Of a DNA stretch of 64,000 bases, positions 48,708-61,999 are shown one piece after another. The notes beneath the pieces are model-generated. The model was given only the letters and a program-made list of their open reading frames with translations. It ran no database searches and was not told where the DNA came from. The stretch spans positions 2,273,001 to 2,337,000 of the forward strand of contig NZ_CP042218.1 in NCBI RefSeq assembly GCF_007795095.1, written 5' to 3'. Each line of letters begins with the position of its first letter. Position 1 is the first letter of the stretch. Both the position numbers and the translations under genes were made by a program. This DNA is from Luteimonas granuli (lineage in GTDB: Bacteria; Pseudomonadota; Gammaproteobacteria; Xanthomonadales; Xanthomonadaceae).

Positions 48708-49175
48708 ATGTCGCGTAAAGGAAACACCCCGCAGCGCTCCGTGCTGCCCGACCCGAAGCACGGCAGCGAGACCATCGCCCGCTTCATCAACATGGTGATG
48801 TACAGCGGCAAGAAGTCGGTCGCCGAGAAGATCGTGTACGGCGCCATGGACGTCATCGGCGAGAGGAATCCGAATCCGCTCGAGGTCGTCGAGAAGGCGC
48901 TCGGCAACATCTCGCCGTCGGTCGAGGTGAAGTCCCGCCGCGTCGGTGGCGCCACCTACCAGGTGCCGGTCGAGGTGCGCGCGTCCCGCCGCATGGCGCT
49001 GGCGATGCGCTGGCTGATCGACTCCGCCCGCAAGCGCGGCGAGAACAGCATGCCGCGCAAGCTCGCCGCCGAGCTGATCGACGCCTCCGAGAACCGCGGC
49101 GGCGCGATCAAGAAGCGCGAAGAGACCCATCGCATGGCCGAGGCCAACAAGGCCTTCGCCCACTACCGCTGGTAA
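48708..49175 (+). CDS. rpsG: 30S ribosomal protein S7
   Basis: Primary 16S rRNA-binding protein that nucleates the 30S head and is the str-operon translational repressor in E. coli. The 155 residues include [50 protein letters not shown] and the C-terminal [16 protein letters not shown]. The 50-base gap after rpsL is where S7 binds in E. coli; I did not resolve that structure here. Confidence 0.98.
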   Translation: MSRKGNTPQRSVLPDPKHGSETIARFINMVMYSGKKSVAEKIVYGAMDVIGERNPNPLEVVEKALGNISPSVEVKSRRVGGATYQVPVEVRASRRMALAMRWLIDSARKRGENSMPRKLAAELIDASENRGGAIKKREETHRMAEANKAFAHYRW

Positions 49176-49304
49176 CGGCGCCCGGCCGGCGCCTGCCGCC
49201 GGCCAGATGATCGCGTAGCCGGGTGCCGCCGCAGGGCGGCATTCGGCCATCCGGAACCATTCCGCAAGTCCGCGTCAGTGGACAAAAAATACAGAGAGAC
49301 CGCC

Positions 49305-51402
<2,098 letters not shown>

Positions 51403-51453
51403 CCGGCGCCGGCGACGGCAACCAGACCAACCAACTTTCGAGAGACTGCAATC

Positions 51454-52644
<1,191 letters not shown>

Positions 52645-52649
52645 GGTCG

Positions 52650-52721
52650 CGTATCCCCGACGGCCCCTGGCCGTCGTGATACGGGTCGCCGTTGATCCGG
52701 TCCGCCCAGGGCGGGCCGGAT
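52650..52721 (+). ncRNA. Two-hairpin 3' region of tuf copy 2
   Basis: Hairpin A (52650-52683): outer CGTATC / GATACG, inner CGACGGCC / GGCCGTCG. Hairpin B (52695-52721): ATCCGGTCCGCC / GGCGGGCCGGAT, loop CAG. Relative to tuf copy 1 the two stems differ by A-T versus G-T in hairpin A and by T-G versus T-A in hairpin B, so the pairing is kept although the bases changed. Confidence 0.65.
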
Positions 52722-52733
52722 AACGCCGACGGG

Positions 52734-52762
52734 ACCATCGGCCTGCGGCCGACGGTTTTTTT
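52734..52762 (+). terminator. Intrinsic terminator after tuf copy 2
   Basis: ACCATCGGC (52734-52742) pairs with GCCGACGGT (52748-52756), with one A-C mismatch, and is followed by a run of seven T (52756-52762). It ends the str operon. The corresponding stem after tuf copy 1 (35423-35445) lacks the T run. Confidence 0.85.
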
Positions 52763-52774
52763 GCTTTTCCGGGG

Positions 52775-52804
52775 TTGTGCTTCGTCCTGGGAAGCCGCTA
52801 TAAT
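52775..52804 (+). promoter_or_regulatory. Promoter of the S10 operon
   Basis: TTGTGC (52775-52780), an 18-base spacer and a perfect TATAAT (52799-52804). It lies 13 bases after the str terminator and 323 bases before rpsJ, leaving a leader of about 317 bases in which an attenuator-like hairpin is found. Confidence 0.75.
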
Positions 52805-52982
52805 CGCTGACCACTTCGGCGGAACCCTTCAGGGCTTTCGCCGGAACTGCGAAATGAGGTGCAGGATGCGCCTCGTCTTCGCCAGACAGGGAACACGTCG
52901 CGCGGCAGTACCCCGGTCCCTCCCGAAGATTTTCGGGAACCCAGCGGACCAGGGGAATCGTCGCGTTCGCTTCTCCGTCTGG

Positions 52983-53014
52983 GCGGGCCGGGTGACCGGC
53001 CTGCCGCGTTTTTT
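52983..53014 (+). terminator. Attenuator-like terminator in the rpsJ leader
   Basis: GCGGGCCGG (52983-52991) and CCGGCCTGC (52996-53004) form a nine-pair stem (one G-T pair) with a GTGA loop; six T follow at 53009-53014. It lies 114 bases before the rpsJ start and about 180 bases into the transcript. In E. coli the S10 leader has a hairpin with a U run where L4 provokes termination; this is the likely counterpart. No gene is seen in the leader; short open frames there have no ribosomal-protein or other recognisable similarity. Confidence 0.65.
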
Positions 53015-53127
53015 GCAGGGAAGGTTTCCTGGGACGCAGGGTCGATGTCCCGGGAAGTCATTGAATCCAATGGGGTTCCGCGCACCCAGCCGCGGGCCTG
53101 TCGCTCTTTAAACGAAGGAATTCCGTC

Positions 53128-53439
53128 ATGGCGGACCAAAAGATCCGGATCCGGCTGAAGGCGTTCGATCATCGACTGATCGACCGTTCGGCCAGCGAGA
53201 TCGTCGAAACGGCCAAGCGGACGGGCGCCCAGGTGCGCGGCCCGATCCCCCTGCCGACCAAGATCGAGCGTTACACCATCCTGACGTCGCCGCACGTCGA
53301 CAAGGATGCGCGTGACCAGTACGAAACCCGCACGCACAAGCGCGTGCTCGACATCGTCGACCCCAACGACAAGACCGTGGACGCGCTGATGAAGCTCGAG
53401 CTCGCGGCCGGCGTCGACGTCCAGATCAAGCTGACCTGA
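53128..53439 (+). CDS. rpsJ: 30S ribosomal protein S10 (NusE)
   Basis: Ribosomal head protein and NusB/NusG partner in antitermination. The 103 residues ([59 protein letters not shown]) match the E. coli length. First gene of the S10 operon; rplC follows 10 bases after the stop. Confidence 0.99.
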   Translation: MADQKIRIRLKAFDHRLIDRSASEIVETAKRTGAQVRGPIPLPTKIERYTILTSPHVDKDARDQYETRTHKRVLDIVDPNDKTVDALMKLELAAGVDVQIKLT

Positions 53440-53449
53440 GGCCGCTGAC

Positions 53450-54103
53450 ATGACTGCGAAGAAGCATTCGCTGGGTATCGTCGGTCGCAAGGCCGGCATG
53501 AGCCGGGTGTTCACCGAGGACGGCCAGTCCATCCCGGTGACCCTGATCGAAGCCACCCCAAACCGCATCACCCAGGTGAAGACCAGCGAGACCGACGGCT
53601 ACAGCGCCGTGCAGGTCGCCGTCGGCAGCAAGCGCGCCGTGCTGGTGAACAAGCCCGAGGCCGGCCATCTGGCCAAGGCCAAGGTCGAGGCGGGTCGTGG
53701 CCTTTGGGAATTCCGCGTTGCCGACGACCAGATCGGCGGCTTCGAGGTTGGCGGTGAAGTGAAGGCCGACATCTTCGAAGTGGGCCAGATGGTCGACGTC
53801 CAGGGCGTGACCAAGGGCAAGGGCTTCCAGGGCACGGTCAAGCGCTGGAACTTCAGCATGGGCGACGCGACGCACGGCAACTCGCTGTCGCACCGCACGC
53901 CGGGCTCGATCGGCCAGCGCCAGACGCCGGGCCGCGTGTTCCCGGGCAAGAAGATGGCCGGTCACATGGGTGCCGTCCGCCAGAGCACGCAGAACCTCGA
54001 GGTGGTCCGGGTCGACGCTGAGCGCGGCCTGATCGCCGTCAAGGGTGCGGTTCCGGGCGCGCCGGGCGGAGACGTGATCGTGCGTCCCGCGAGCAAGGCA
54101 TAA
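53450..54103 (+). CDS. rplC: 50S ribosomal protein L3
   Basis: Early-assembly protein near the peptidyl transferase centre. The 217 residues begin [18 protein letters not shown] and include the central loop [16 protein letters not shown]-type sequence, [20 protein letters not shown] and [15 protein letters not shown]. In E. coli the Gln in the loop GxxGQRQ is methylated by PrmB; the Gln is present here. Confidence 0.98.
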   Translation: MTAKKHSLGIVGRKAGMSRVFTEDGQSIPVTLIEATPNRITQVKTSETDGYSAVQVAVGSKRAVLVNKPEAGHLAKAKVEAGRGLWEFRVADDQIGGFEVGGEVKADIFEVGQMVDVQGVTKGKGFQGTVKRWNFSMGDATHGNSLSHRTPGSIGQRQTPGRVFPGKKMAGHMGAVRQSTQNLEVVRVDAERGLIAVKGAVPGAPGGDVIVRPASKA

Positions 54104-54115
54104 GGAGAGATGGCG

Positions 54116-54721
54116 ATGGAACTCTCTATCACCGGTAGCAGCAACAAGATGTCGGTCTCGGACGTGGTGTTCGGTCGCGAGTTCAACCAGGACCTGGTCC
54201 ACCAGGTCGTGGTCGCGTACCGCAACGCCGGTCGTGCCGGCACCAAGGCGCAGAAGACGCGCGCGGAAGTGAACGGCACGACCAAGAAGTCGAAGAAGCA
54301 GAAGGGCGGCGGCGCGCGTCATGGCGCACTGACGGCCCCGATCTTCGTCGGTGGCGGCGTGACGTTCGCAGCCAAGCCGCGCAGCTTCGACCAGAAGGTC
54401 AACCGCAAGATGTACCGCGCGGCGATGGCGGCGATCCTGTCCGAGCTCAACCGCCAGGGCCGGCTGCAGGTCGTCGAGTCCTTCGACGTCGCAGAGACGA
54501 AGACCAGCGGCCTGGTGGCGAAGCTCAAGGGCTTCGACCTCGGAAGGCGTCCGCTGATCGTCACCGAGGATGCTTCCGAGCACCTGTACCTGTCCGCGCG
54601 CAACCTGCCCTACGTCGAGATCCGCGACGTGCAGGGCCTGGACCCGGTCTCGCTGGTCGGTGCCGACAGCGTGCTGGTCACCGCCGACGCCGTGAAGAAG
54701 ATCGAGGAGTGGCTGGCATGA
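54116..54721 (+). CDS. rplD: 50S ribosomal protein L4
   Basis: Lines the exit tunnel and is the S10-operon repressor in E. coli. The 201 residues have [20 protein letters not shown] at the start, the tunnel loop [20 protein letters not shown], and the C-terminal helices. I choose the ATG at 54116, because the ATG at 54110 is only two bases from the AGGAGA Shine-Dalgarno; the next start codon overlaps the stop (ATGA) with rplW. Confidence 0.96.
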   Translation: MELSITGSSNKMSVSDVVFGREFNQDLVHQVVVAYRNAGRAGTKAQKTRAEVNGTTKKSKKQKGGGARHGALTAPIFVGGGVTFAAKPRSFDQKVNRKMYRAAMAAILSELNRQGRLQVVESFDVAETKTSGLVAKLKGFDLGRRPLIVTEDASEHLYLSARNLPYVEIRDVQGLDPVSLVGADSVLVTADAVKKIEEWLA

Positions 54722-55017
54722 ACGACGCCAAGCTCTATGCACTGATCCGTGCGCCGCGCGTGTCCGAGAAGACGGCGCGCCTGCAGGAAGTGTCCAACCA
54801 GTACGCGTTCGAAGTGTCGACCGATGCCACCAAGGCCGACATCAAGTTCGCGGTCGAGAAGCTGTTCGACGTCAAGGTCGAGGCCGTCAACGTGGTCAAC
54901 GTGAAGGGCAAGAACAAGTCCTTCCGCAACCGTGCGGGTCGCCGCGGCGACTGGCGCAAGGCCTACGTGAAGCTGGCCGACGGCCAGTCGATCGACGTCA
55001 TGAACGCCAAGGCCTGA
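54718..55017 (+). CDS. rplW: 50S ribosomal protein L23
   Basis: Binds trigger factor and SRP at the tunnel exit. The 99 residues include [39 protein letters not shown] and [16 protein letters not shown]. The start codon overlaps the rplD stop by four bases, so it begins with MNDAKLYAL rather than at an earlier in-frame ATG at 54709. Confidence 0.97.
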   Translation: MNDAKLYALIRAPRVSEKTARLQEVSNQYAFEVSTDATKADIKFAVEKLFDVKVEAVNVVNVKGKNKSFRNRAGRRGDWRKAYVKLADGQSIDVMNAKA

Positions 55018-55027
55018 GGAAGACCCC

Positions 55028-55855
55028 ATGCCACTGATGAAATTCAAGCCCACCTCCGCCGGTCGCCGCAGCGCGGTCCGCGTGGTCGCTCCGGAGCTGC
55101 ACAAGGGTGCGCCGTACGCGCCGCTGGTCGAGAAGCAGAGCAGGAGCGGCGGCCGCAACCACCACGGCCGGATCACCACCCGCCACATCGGCGGTGGCCA
55201 CAAGCAGCACTACCGGATCATCGACTTCAAGCGCGACAAGGAAGGCATCCCGGCGCGCGTGGAGCGGATCGAGTACGACCCCAACCGCACCGCGCACATC
55301 GCGCTGCTGGTCTACGTCGACGGCGAGCGCCGCTACATCATCGCGCCGAAGGGCCTGAAGGCCGGCGACCAGGTGATCGCGGGCAACGACGCCCCGATCC
55401 GTGCCGGCAACACCCTGCCGCTGCGCAACATCCCGGTGGGTTCCACCGTGCACTGCATCGAGATGAAGCCGGGCAAGGGCGCCCAGCTCGCCCGCGCCGC
55501 CGGCGCAGGCGTGCAGCTGGTGGCCCGCGAGGGCGTCTACGCCACGCTCCGCCTGCGTTCGGGCGAGATGCGCCGCGTGCCGGCCGAATGCCGCGCGACC
55601 ATCGGCGAGGTCGGCAACGTCGAACACAACCTGCAGAAGCTGGGCAAGGCGGGCGCGAAGCGCTGGCGCGGCATCAAGCCGACCGTGCGCGGCGCCGCCA
55701 TGAACCCGGTCGACCACCCGCACGGCGGCGGCGAGGCCAAGGCCGGCCAGGGCAACCCGCATCCGGTCACCCCGTGGGGCGTCCCGACCAAGGGCTACAA
55801 GACCCGCCACAACAAGCGGACGCAGCAGTTCATCGTGCGCGACCGCAGGAGCTAA
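55028..55855 (+). CDS. rplB: 50S ribosomal protein L2
   Basis: Largest 50S protein, needed for peptidyl transfer and subunit joining. The 275 residues contain [38 protein letters not shown] and the hallmark C-terminal [19 protein letters not shown] with the essential His. Its length is standard. Confidence 0.99.
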   Translation: MPLMKFKPTSAGRRSAVRVVAPELHKGAPYAPLVEKQSRSGGRNHHGRITTRHIGGGHKQHYRIIDFKRDKEGIPARVERIEYDPNRTAHIALLVYVDGERRYIIAPKGLKAGDQVIAGNDAPIRAGNTLPLRNIPVGSTVHCIEMKPGKGAQLARAAGAGVQLVAREGVYATLRLRSGEMRRVPAECRATIGEVGNVEHNLQKLGKAGAKRWRGIKPTVRGAAMNPVDHPHGGGEAKAGQGNPHPVTPWGVPTKGYKTRHNKRTQQFIVRDRRS

Positions 55856-55861
55856 CCGACC

Positions 55862-56128
55862 ATGGCACGTTCACTCAAGAAGGGTCCGTTCGTCGACCAC
55901 CACCTCGTCAAGAAGGTGGAAGCGGCGGGCAACACCAAGCGCCCGATCAAGACCTGGTCGCGCCGTTCGATGGTGCTGCCCGAGATGGTCGGTTTCACCA
56001 TCGCCGTGCACAACGGCCGCAACCACGTTCCGGTGCTCGTCAACGAGAACATGGTCGGCCACAAGCTCGGCGAGTTCGCCATGACCAGGACCTTCAAGGG
56101 TCATGGCGGCGACAAGAAGTCGCGTTGA
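55862..56128 (+). CDS. rpsS: 30S ribosomal protein S19
   Basis: Head protein that contacts A-site tRNA through S13. The 88 residues run [40 protein letters not shown] and [20 protein letters not shown]. It starts 6 bases after rplB, and rplV begins 10 bases downstream. Confidence 0.98.
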   Translation: MARSLKKGPFVDHHLVKKVEAAGNTKRPIKTWSRRSMVLPEMVGFTIAVHNGRNHVPVLVNENMVGHKLGEFAMTRTFKGHGGDKKSR

Positions 56129-56138
56129 GGAGATGACG

Positions 56139-56474
56139 ATGGAAGCGAAGGCAATCCTGCGCACCGCGCGCATCTCCCCGCAGAAGGCGCGCCTGGTCGC
56201 CGACCAGGTCCGTGGCCTGTCGGCCGCTCGCGCCCTCGACCTGCTGAAGTTCAGCGACAAGAAGGCCGCGCACATGATCTACAAGGTCGTGTACTCGGCC
56301 ACGTCGAACGCCGAGAACAATCTCGGTGCCGACGTCGACGAGCTCAGGGTCAAGGCGATCATGGTCGACGAAGGCCCGACGCTGAAGCGCTTCATGGCGC
56401 GCGCCAAGGGCCGCGGCACGCGCATCCTCAAGCGCACCAGCCACATCACCGTCGTTGTCGGCGAGGGGAAGTAA
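56139..56474 (+). CDS. rplV: 50S ribosomal protein L22
   Basis: Lines the exit tunnel; its hairpin affects macrolide binding. The 111 residues ([59 protein letters not shown]) begin at the ATG at 56139, six bases after AGGAG; the ATG at 56133 abuts that site and is too close. The hairpin sequence has no known macrolide-resistance change. Confidence 0.96.
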   Translation: MEAKAILRTARISPQKARLVADQVRGLSAARALDLLKFSDKKAAHMIYKVVYSATSNAENNLGADVDELRVKAIMVDEGPTLKRFMARAKGRGTRILKRTSHITVVVGEGK

Positions 56475-56478
56475 GCAT

Positions 56479-57219
56479 ATGGGTCACAAAGTTCACCCCA
56501 CCGGCATCCGCCTCGGCATCGCCAAGGACTGGAACTCGAAGTGGTACGCCGGCAAGAAGGAATACGCCGAGTACCTGGCCTCGGACCTGAAGGTCCGCGA
56601 CATGCTCCGCAAGAAGCTGGCCGCGGCCGGTATCAGCCGGATCATGATCGAGCGTCCGTCGAAGTCGGCCCGCGTCACCATCCACACCGCCCGCCCGGGC
56701 GTGGTGATCGGCAAGCGCGGCGAGGACATCGAGAAGCTGCGCAAGGAAGTGAGCCAGATGATGGGCGTCCCGGCGCACATCAACGTCACCGAGGTCCGCA
56801 AGCCCGAGCTCGACGCGCAGCTGGTCGCCGAGTCGATCGCGCAGCAGCTCGAGCGCCGCATCATGTTCCGCCGCGCGATGAAGCGCGCCGTCGGCAACGC
56901 GATGCGCCTGGGCGCGCTGGGCATCAAGGTCAACGTGGCCGGCCGCCTTAACGGCGCCGAGATCGCGCGCTCGGAGTGGTATCGCGAGGGTCGCGTGCCG
57001 CTGCACACGCTGCGCGCCGACGTCGACTACGGCTTCGCCGAGGCCCGCACGACCTACGGCATCATCGGAATCAAGACCTGGATCTACAAGGGCGAGATCT
57101 TCGACTTCGCCCAGGTCGGCCAGGAGAAGCAGGACGATTCGCCGCGTGGCGAGCGTGGCGACCGCGGTGACCGCGAGCGCCCGCGTGGCCCGCGCCGTGA
57201 TCGCGAGGCGAGGGACTAA
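56479..57219 (+). CDS. rpsC: 30S ribosomal protein S3
   Basis: mRNA-entry protein with a KH domain (residues ~38-106, including [20 protein letters not shown]) and helicase function with S4 and S5. The core is canonical ([35 protein letters not shown]). The C-terminal tail after residue 210 is extended and very rich in Arg, Asp and Gly ([18 protein letters not shown]), giving 246 residues against 233 in E. coli. The ATG at 56479 lies five bases after rplV. Confidence 0.98.
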   Translation: MGHKVHPTGIRLGIAKDWNSKWYAGKKEYAEYLASDLKVRDMLRKKLAAAGISRIMIERPSKSARVTIHTARPGVVIGKRGEDIEKLRKEVSQMMGVPAHINVTEVRKPELDAQLVAESIAQQLERRIMFRRAMKRAVGNAMRLGALGIKVNVAGRLNGAEIARSEWYREGRVPLHTLRADVDYGFAEARTTYGIIGIKTWIYKGEIFDFAQVGQEKQDDSPRGERGDRGDRERPRGPRRDREARD

Positions 57220-57222
57220 GTC

Positions 57223-57636
57223 ATGCTGCAACCCAAGCGAACCAAATACCGCAAGATGCACAAGGGCCGCAACGAAGGCCTGTCGTGGAGCGCGAACGCC
57301 GTCAGCTTCGGCGAGTACGGCCTGAAGGCCACGGCCACCGGCCAGCTGACTGCCCGCCAGATCGAAGCCGCCCGCCGTGCCATCAGCCGCCATGTGAAGC
57401 GCGGTGGCAAGATGTGGATCCGTGTCTTCCCGGACAAGCCGATCAGCAAGAAGCCGATCGAGGTCCGCATGGGCTCGGGCAAGGGCAACGTGGAGTACTG
57501 GGTGGCCCAGATCCAGCCCGGCCGCATGATCTACGAGATCGAGGGCGTCGACGAGGCGACTGCGCGCGAGGCGTTCCGCCTGGCCGCTGCCAAGCTTTCG
57601 GTCACCACCACTTTCGTGACCCGGACGGTGCGCTGA
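57223..57636 (+). CDS. rplP: 50S ribosomal protein L16
   Basis: Binds 23S rRNA near the A site. The 137 residues carry [58 protein letters not shown] and [20 protein letters not shown]. Its stop overlaps the rpmC start by one base (TGATG). Confidence 0.98.
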   Translation: MLQPKRTKYRKMHKGRNEGLSWSANAVSFGEYGLKATATGQLTARQIEAARRAISRHVKRGGKMWIRVFPDKPISKKPIEVRMGSGKGNVEYWVAQIQPGRMIYEIEGVDEATAREAFRLAAAKLSVTTTFVTRTVR

Positions 57637-57821
57637 TGGACATCAAGGAACTCCGCCAGAAGTCTTCGGACGAACTGAAGGCGCACCTGCTCGAGCTGCA
57701 GAAGGAGCAGTTCTCGCTGCGCATGCAGAAGGCGACCGGCCAGCTCGCCAAGACCCACGACGCCCGTCGGGTGCGCCGCGAGATCGCTCGCGTCAACACC
57801 CTCCTCGGCGCGAAGCAGTAA
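57636..57821 (+). CDS. rpmC: 50S ribosomal protein L29
   Basis: Small two-helix protein at the tunnel exit. The 61 residues are [40 protein letters not shown] and [18 protein letters not shown]. Translationally coupled to rplP by TGATG. Confidence 0.97.
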   Translation: MDIKELRQKSSDELKAHLLELQKEQFSLRMQKATGQLAKTHDARRVRREIARVNTLLGAKQ

Positions 57822-57834
57822 GGACCGGGCAGAC

Positions 57835-58101
57835 ATGACCGAAAACACCGAGAAGAAGCTGCGCACGGTCGAAGGCCGCGTCGTCAGCAACAAGATGGAC
57901 AAGACCGTGACGGTGCTCGTCGAGCGCCAGGTCAAGCACGCGCTGTACGGCAAGTACATCCGCCGCTCGACCAAGCTGCACGCGCACGACGCCGACAACT
58001 CCTGCAACGAGGGCGACACCGTCCGCGTGGTGGAGATCGCGCCGATGTCCAAGACCAAGAACTGGCGCGTCGTCGAGATCGTCGCGCGCGCGGCTGAATA
58101 A
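57835..58101 (+). CDS. rpsQ: 30S ribosomal protein S17
   Basis: Primary 16S rRNA-binding protein. The 88 residues include [40 protein letters not shown] and [20 protein letters not shown]. Last gene of the S10 operon; rplN follows after 12 bases, so the spc genes are probably co-transcribed. Confidence 0.98.
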   Translation: MTENTEKKLRTVEGRVVSNKMDKTVTVLVERQVKHALYGKYIRRSTKLHAHDADNSCNEGDTVRVVEIAPMSKTKNWRVVEIVARAAE

Positions 58102-58113
58102 GGAGGCTCCGAA

Positions 58114-58482
58114 ATGATCCAGATGCAGAGCCACCTGGGCGTGGCCGACAACTCCGGCGCCAAGGAAGTGATGTGCATCAAGGTGCTGGGCGGCTCGAAG
58201 CGCCGTTACGCCGGCATCGGCGACATCATCAAGGTGTCCGTGAAGGACGCCATTCCGCGCGGCAAGGTCAAGAAGGGCGAGATCTACGACGCCGTCGTGG
58301 TGCGCACCCGCAAGGGCGTGCGTCGCGCCGACGGCTCGCTGATCCGCTTCGACGGCAACGCCGCCGTGCTGCTCAACAACAAGCAGGAGCCGATCGGCAC
58401 CCGCATCTTCGGGCCCGTGACCCGCGAGCTGCGCTCCGAGAAGTTCATGAAGATCGTCTCGCTCGCACCCGAAGTGCTCTGA
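58114..58482 (+). CDS. rplN: 50S ribosomal protein L14
   Basis: Subunit-interface protein contacting L19 and the 30S. The 122 residues are [60 protein letters not shown] and [16 protein letters not shown], full length and canonical. Confidence 0.99.
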   Translation: MIQMQSHLGVADNSGAKEVMCIKVLGGSKRRYAGIGDIIKVSVKDAIPRGKVKKGEIYDAVVVRTRKGVRRADGSLIRFDGNAAVLLNNKQEPIGTRIFGPVTRELRSEKFMKIVSLAPEVL

Positions 58483-58503
58483 GCCCGACGAAGAGGAAAA
58501 CAC

Positions 58504-58818
58504 ATGAACCGCATCAAGAAAGGTGACCGCGTGATCGTCACCGCCGGCAAGGACAAGGGCAAGCAGGGCGAAATTGTCCGGGTGCTCGGCGAGAAGGTCG
58601 TCGTGTCCAACGTCAACATCGTCAAGCGCCACACCAAGCCGAATCCCCAGGCCAACCAGCCGGGCGGCGTGATCGAGCGCGAGGCGCCGATCGATGCTTC
58701 GAACGTGATGCACTTCAACCCTGCCAGCGGCAAGGGCGAGCGCATCGGAACCAAGGTCCTCGAGGATGGACGCCGCGTACGCGTGTTCCGCTCGAGCGGT
58801 GAGGCGATCGACGCCTGA
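58504..58818 (+). CDS. rplX: 50S ribosomal protein L24
   Basis: Assembly initiator with a KOW motif near the N-terminus ([20 protein letters not shown]). The 104 residues continue [20 protein letters not shown] and [20 protein letters not shown]. rplE begins 10 bases after its stop. Confidence 0.98.
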   Translation: MNRIKKGDRVIVTAGKDKGKQGEIVRVLGEKVVVSNVNIVKRHTKPNPQANQPGGVIEREAPIDASNVMHFNPASGKGERIGTKVLEDGRRVRVFRSSGEAIDA

Positions 58819-58828
58819 GGAATGTGAA

Positions 58829-59371
58829 ATGACCACCCGTCTGGAAAAGTTCTACAAGGAAGAAGTGGTGCCGAAGCTCACCGAGCAGTTCGGCTACACC
58901 AATCCGATGCAGGTGCCGCGTCTGGTGAAGATCACGCTCAACATGGGCGTGGGCGAGGCCGCGGCCAACAAGAAGATCCTCGAGAACGCCACCGCCGACA
59001 TGGCGAAGATCTCCGGCCAGAAGCCTCTGGTCACGAAGTCGCGCGTGTCGGTGGCCTCGTTCAAGATCCGCGACGGCTGGCCGATCGGCTGCAAGGTCAC
59101 GCTGCGCCGTGCGCACATGTACGAGTTCTTCGACCGCCTGGTCAACATCGCGCTGCCGCGCGTCCGCGACTTCCGCGGCGTGTCCGGCCGCTCGTTCGAC
59201 GGCCGCGGCAACTACAACATGGGCGTCAAGGAGCAGATCATCTTCCCGGAGATCGACTTCGACCAGGTCGACGCGCTGCGTGGCATGGACATCGCCATCA
59301 CCACCACCGCCAAGACCAACGAGGAAGCCCGCGCCCTGCTCGAGGCGTTCCGCTTCCCGTTCCGCAACTGA
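58829..59371 (+). CDS. rplE: 50S ribosomal protein L5
   Basis: Binds 5S rRNA and contacts P-site tRNA. The 180 residues are [60 protein letters not shown] and [20 protein letters not shown]. The ATG at 58829 is supported by GAGGAATG upstream; an earlier in-frame ATG lies inside rplX and is rejected. Confidence 0.97.
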   Translation: MTTRLEKFYKEEVVPKLTEQFGYTNPMQVPRLVKITLNMGVGEAAANKKILENATADMAKISGQKPLVTKSRVSVASFKIRDGWPIGCKVTLRRAHMYEFFDRLVNIALPRVRDFRGVSGRSFDGRGNYNMGVKEQIIFPEIDFDQVDALRGMDIAITTTAKTNEEARALLEAFRFPFRN

Positions 59372-59384
59372 CCGGAAAAAGATT

Positions 59385-59690
59385 ATGGCCAAGACCTCAA
59401 TGATCAACCGCGAAGTGAAGCGCGCGAAGCTGGCGAAGAAGTATGCCGCCAGGCGCGAGGCACTGAAGAAGATCGTCAGCAGCGAGTCGGCGAGCTACGA
59501 GGAGAAGATGGACGCGGCGGTGAAGCTGCAGAAGCTTCCGCGTGACTCGTCGCCCTCGCGCCAGACCACGCGTTGCGCCCTGACCGGCCGCCCGCGCGCC
59601 GTGTACAGCAAGTTCGGCCTGGGCCGCAACAAGCTGCGCGAAGCCACCATGCGTGGCGACGTGCCCGGCCTGCGCAAGGCCAGCTGGTAA
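59385..59690 (+). CDS. rpsN: 30S ribosomal protein S14 (long, zinc-free form)
   Basis: The 101-residue form lacks the CxxC zinc pairs of the short S14. It reads [60 protein letters not shown] and ends PGLRKASW. It starts 13 bases after rplE. A 78-base spacer separates it from rpsH. Confidence 0.98.
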   Translation: MAKTSMINREVKRAKLAKKYAARREALKKIVSSESASYEEKMDAAVKLQKLPRDSSPSRQTTRCALTGRPRAVYSKFGLGRNKLREATMRGDVPGLRKASW

Positions 59691-59768
59691 CAGCGACACG
59701 CCGGCCCCGGGCCGGCTTCAACGAATTCGCAATCCCGCGGATATCGGTGCACTCAAAGGTAACAATCA

Positions 59769-60164
59769 ATGAGCATGACTGATCCCATCGCCGATATGCT
59801 GACCCGCATGCGCAATGCGGCGGCGGTCGGCAAGCCGACGGTGAAGATGCCGTCCTCCAGGACCAAGGTGGCGATCGCCAAGGTGCTGCAGGACGAAGGC
59901 TACATCGCCGGTTCGCGCGTGACCGAGAACGGCGCCAAGGCCGAGCTCGAGATCGAGCTGAAGTACTACGAGGGCCGCCCGGTCATCGAGCGCATGCAGC
60001 GCGTCTCGCGCTCGGGCCTGCGCCAGTACCGTGGCAAGTCCGAACTGCCGAAGGTCCTCAACGGCCTCGGTATCGCCATCATCTCCACCTCGAAGGGCAT
60101 CATGACCGATGCGCAGGCGCGCCAGCAGGGCGTCGGCGGCGAGGTCCTGTGCTTCGTGGCCTAA
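59769..60164 (+). CDS. rpsH: 30S ribosomal protein S8
   Basis: Primary 16S rRNA-binding protein and spc-operon repressor in E. coli. The 131 residues start [20 protein letters not shown] and end [20 protein letters not shown]. The ATG at 59769 gives the family-usual MSMTDP; the next ATG (59775) is possible. Confidence 0.97.
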   Translation: MSMTDPIADMLTRMRNAAAVGKPTVKMPSSRTKVAIAKVLQDEGYIAGSRVTENGAKAELEIELKYYEGRPVIERMQRVSRSGLRQYRGKSELPKVLNGLGIAIISTSKGIMTDAQARQQGVGGEVLCFVA

Positions 60165-60177
60165 GGGAGTAAACGCA

Positions 60178-60705
60178 ATGTCCCGAATTGCCAAGAAGCC
60201 GATCGCCCTGCCAAAGGGCGTCGAGCTGAAGATCCAGGACGGCACCATCGCCGCCAAGGGCCCGAAGGGCAGCCTGACCATGGCGATGCCGGCCGGCGTC
60301 GAGTCCCGCATCGAGGACGGCCAGGCCGTGCTGTCGCCCGCGACCCCGGCCGACATGGCGATCACCGGCACCATGCGCTCGGTCATCGCCAACATGGTCC
60401 AGGGCGTCGCCCAGGGCTTCGAGCGCAAGCTCGAGCTGGTCGGCGTCGGCTATCGCGCCGCCATGCAGGGCCAGGACCTGAACCTGTCGCTGGGCTTCTC
60501 CCATCCGGTGCTGTTCAAGGCGCCGGCGGGAATCACCATCAGCACGCCGACCCAGACCGAGATTCTGGTCGCGGGCGCCGACAAGCAGGTGGTCGGCGAG
60601 GTCGCCGCGAAGATCCGCGGCTACCGCCCGCCGGAGCCGTACAAGGGCAAGGGCGTCAAGTACGCCGGCGAGAACATCATCCGCAAGGAAGCCAAGAAGG
60701 CCTGA
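60178..60705 (+). CDS. rplF: 50S ribosomal protein L6
   Basis: Two-domain protein near the sarcin-ricin loop. The 175 residues carry [40 protein letters not shown] and [26 protein letters not shown] lies seven bases before the ATG. Confidence 0.98.
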   Translation: MSRIAKKPIALPKGVELKIQDGTIAAKGPKGSLTMAMPAGVESRIEDGQAVLSPATPADMAITGTMRSVIANMVQGVAQGFERKLELVGVGYRAAMQGQDLNLSLGFSHPVLFKAPAGITISTPTQTEILVAGADKQVVGEVAAKIRGYRPPEPYKGKGVKYAGENIIRKEAKKA

Positions 60706-60736
60706 TCAGGCCGTTCAGCTTCCGGAGAACGAGACC

Positions 60737-61090
60737 ATGCAGAAGAAGATTGCCCGCCTGCGCCGCGCGAAGTCCACGCGTGCGCACATCCGCGAACTGG
60801 GCGTGCCGCGCCTGTCGGTGCTGCGCACCGGCCAGCACCTGTACGCCCAGGTGTTCACCGCCGACGGCTCGAAGGTGCTGGCCGCCGCCAGCACGACCCA
60901 GGCCGAGGTCGGCGAGGGCCTGAAGAACCGCAACAACATCGAGGCCGCCGCCAAGGTCGGTCGAGCGATCGCCGAGAAGGCCAGGGCCGCCGGGATCGAC
61001 GCGGTTGCCTTCGACCGCTCCGGTTACAGGTATCATGGCCGCATCAAGGCCCTGGCCGACGCCGCGCGCGAAGGCGGCCTGCAGTTCTGA
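60737..61090 (+). CDS. rplR: 50S ribosomal protein L18
   Basis: Binds 5S rRNA. The 117 residues include [58 protein letters not shown] and [20 protein letters not shown]. It is followed by an unusually long 175-base spacer before rpsE; in E. coli these genes are almost adjacent. Confidence 0.98.
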   Translation: MQKKIARLRRAKSTRAHIRELGVPRLSVLRTGQHLYAQVFTADGSKVLAAASTTQAEVGEGLKNRNNIEAAAKVGRAIAEKARAAGIDAVAFDRSGYRYHGRIKALADAAREGGLQF

Positions 61091-61265
61091 GCATCACCGC
61101 GACACGTTGAAAGGGCGGGGCCACGGCCCCACCCATTGCCACCTGCCGATGCGGGCTGCATCGGACGCCGACCGGCTTCTGCCCGGGACCGCGGTCCACC
61201 GGACCATCCAACAACCATAAGCGGCGACACGCCGTACATCCCTCAACAGCACAGGCAGCATCGAG
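61091..61265 (+). other. 175-base rplR-rpsE spacer with two hairpins
   Basis: No gene is seen. The arms GGGGCC / GGCCCC (61117-61130) and CCGATGC / GCATCGG (61146-61164) can fold. There is no T run and no convincing promoter, so the spacer is more likely a processing or translation-tuning element than a termination point. Confidence 0.45.
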
Positions 61266-61805
61266 ATGGCAGAAGAACGCGCCCCGCGCGGTCGTGACCG
61301 CGACCGCAACCGCGAGGAAATCGACGACGGCATGATCGAGAAGCTGATCGCGGTCAACCGCGTCAGCAAGACGGTCAAGGGTGGCCGCCAGTTCACCTTC
61401 ACCGCGCTGACCGTCGTCGGCGACGGCGCCGGCAAGGTCGGCTTCGGCTACGGCAAGGCCCGCGAGGTCCCGGTCGCCATCCAGAAGTCGATGGAGCAGG
61501 CCCGCCGCAACATGTCCACCGTCGAGCTCAACGGCGGCACCCTGTACCACACCGTGAAGGCCGGCCACGGCGCCGCCCGCGTGTTCATGCAGCCCGCTTC
61601 CGAGGGTACCGGCGTGATCGCCGGTGGCGCCATGCGCGCCGTCCTCGAGGCCGTGGGCGTGAAGGACGTGCTGGCCAAGGCCGTCGGTTCGCGCAACCCG
61701 ATCAACCTCGTCCGCGCCACGGTCAAGGGCCTGGCCGGCATGCACTCGCCTGGCGCCATCGCCGCCAAGCGCGGCAAGAAGGTGGAGGAGATCCTCAATG
61801 GCTAA
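61266..61805 (+). CDS. rpsE: 30S ribosomal protein S5
   Basis: Shapes the mRNA channel and decoding accuracy. The 179 residues have a charged N-terminal extension ([19 protein letters not shown]) followed by the canonical [60 protein letters not shown] and [13 protein letters not shown]. Its last eight bases overlap the rpmD start. Confidence 0.98.
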   Translation: MAEERAPRGRDRDRNREEIDDGMIEKLIAVNRVSKTVKGGRQFTFTALTVVGDGAGKVGFGYGKAREVPVAIQKSMEQARRNMSTVELNGGTLYHTVKAGHGAARVFMQPASEGTGVIAGGAMRAVLEAVGVKDVLAKAVGSRNPINLVRATVKGLAGMHSPGAIAAKRGKKVEEILNG

Positions 61806-61995
61806 GAACGAAGCCGGCACCGGCACCGTCAAGGTGCGCCTGGTCAAGGGCCTGCGCGGCTCGCAGGCCAAGCACCGCCTGTCCGTCAAGGCCCTGGGCC
61901 TGGGCAAGCTCAACTCCGTCCGTGAACTCAAGGACAGCCCGCAGGTCCGTGGACTGATCAACAAGGTCCATTACCTGGTCAGGGTCGAGGAATAA
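61798..61995 (+). CDS. rpmD: 50S ribosomal protein L30
   Basis: Small 23S rRNA-binding protein. The 65 residues are [40 protein letters not shown] and [18 protein letters not shown]. The start lies inside the end of rpsE (8-base overlap), indicating coupling. Confidence 0.98.
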   Translation: MAKNEAGTGTVKVRLVKGLRGSQAKHRLSVKALGLGKLNSVRELKDSPQVRGLINKVHYLVRVEE

Positions 61996-61999
61996 GCAT

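Noticed and set aside
52692-53111. A 139-codon open frame in the rpsJ leader
   Set aside because: It spans the str terminator, the S10 promoter and the attenuator, has no recognisable similarity and no ribosome-binding site.
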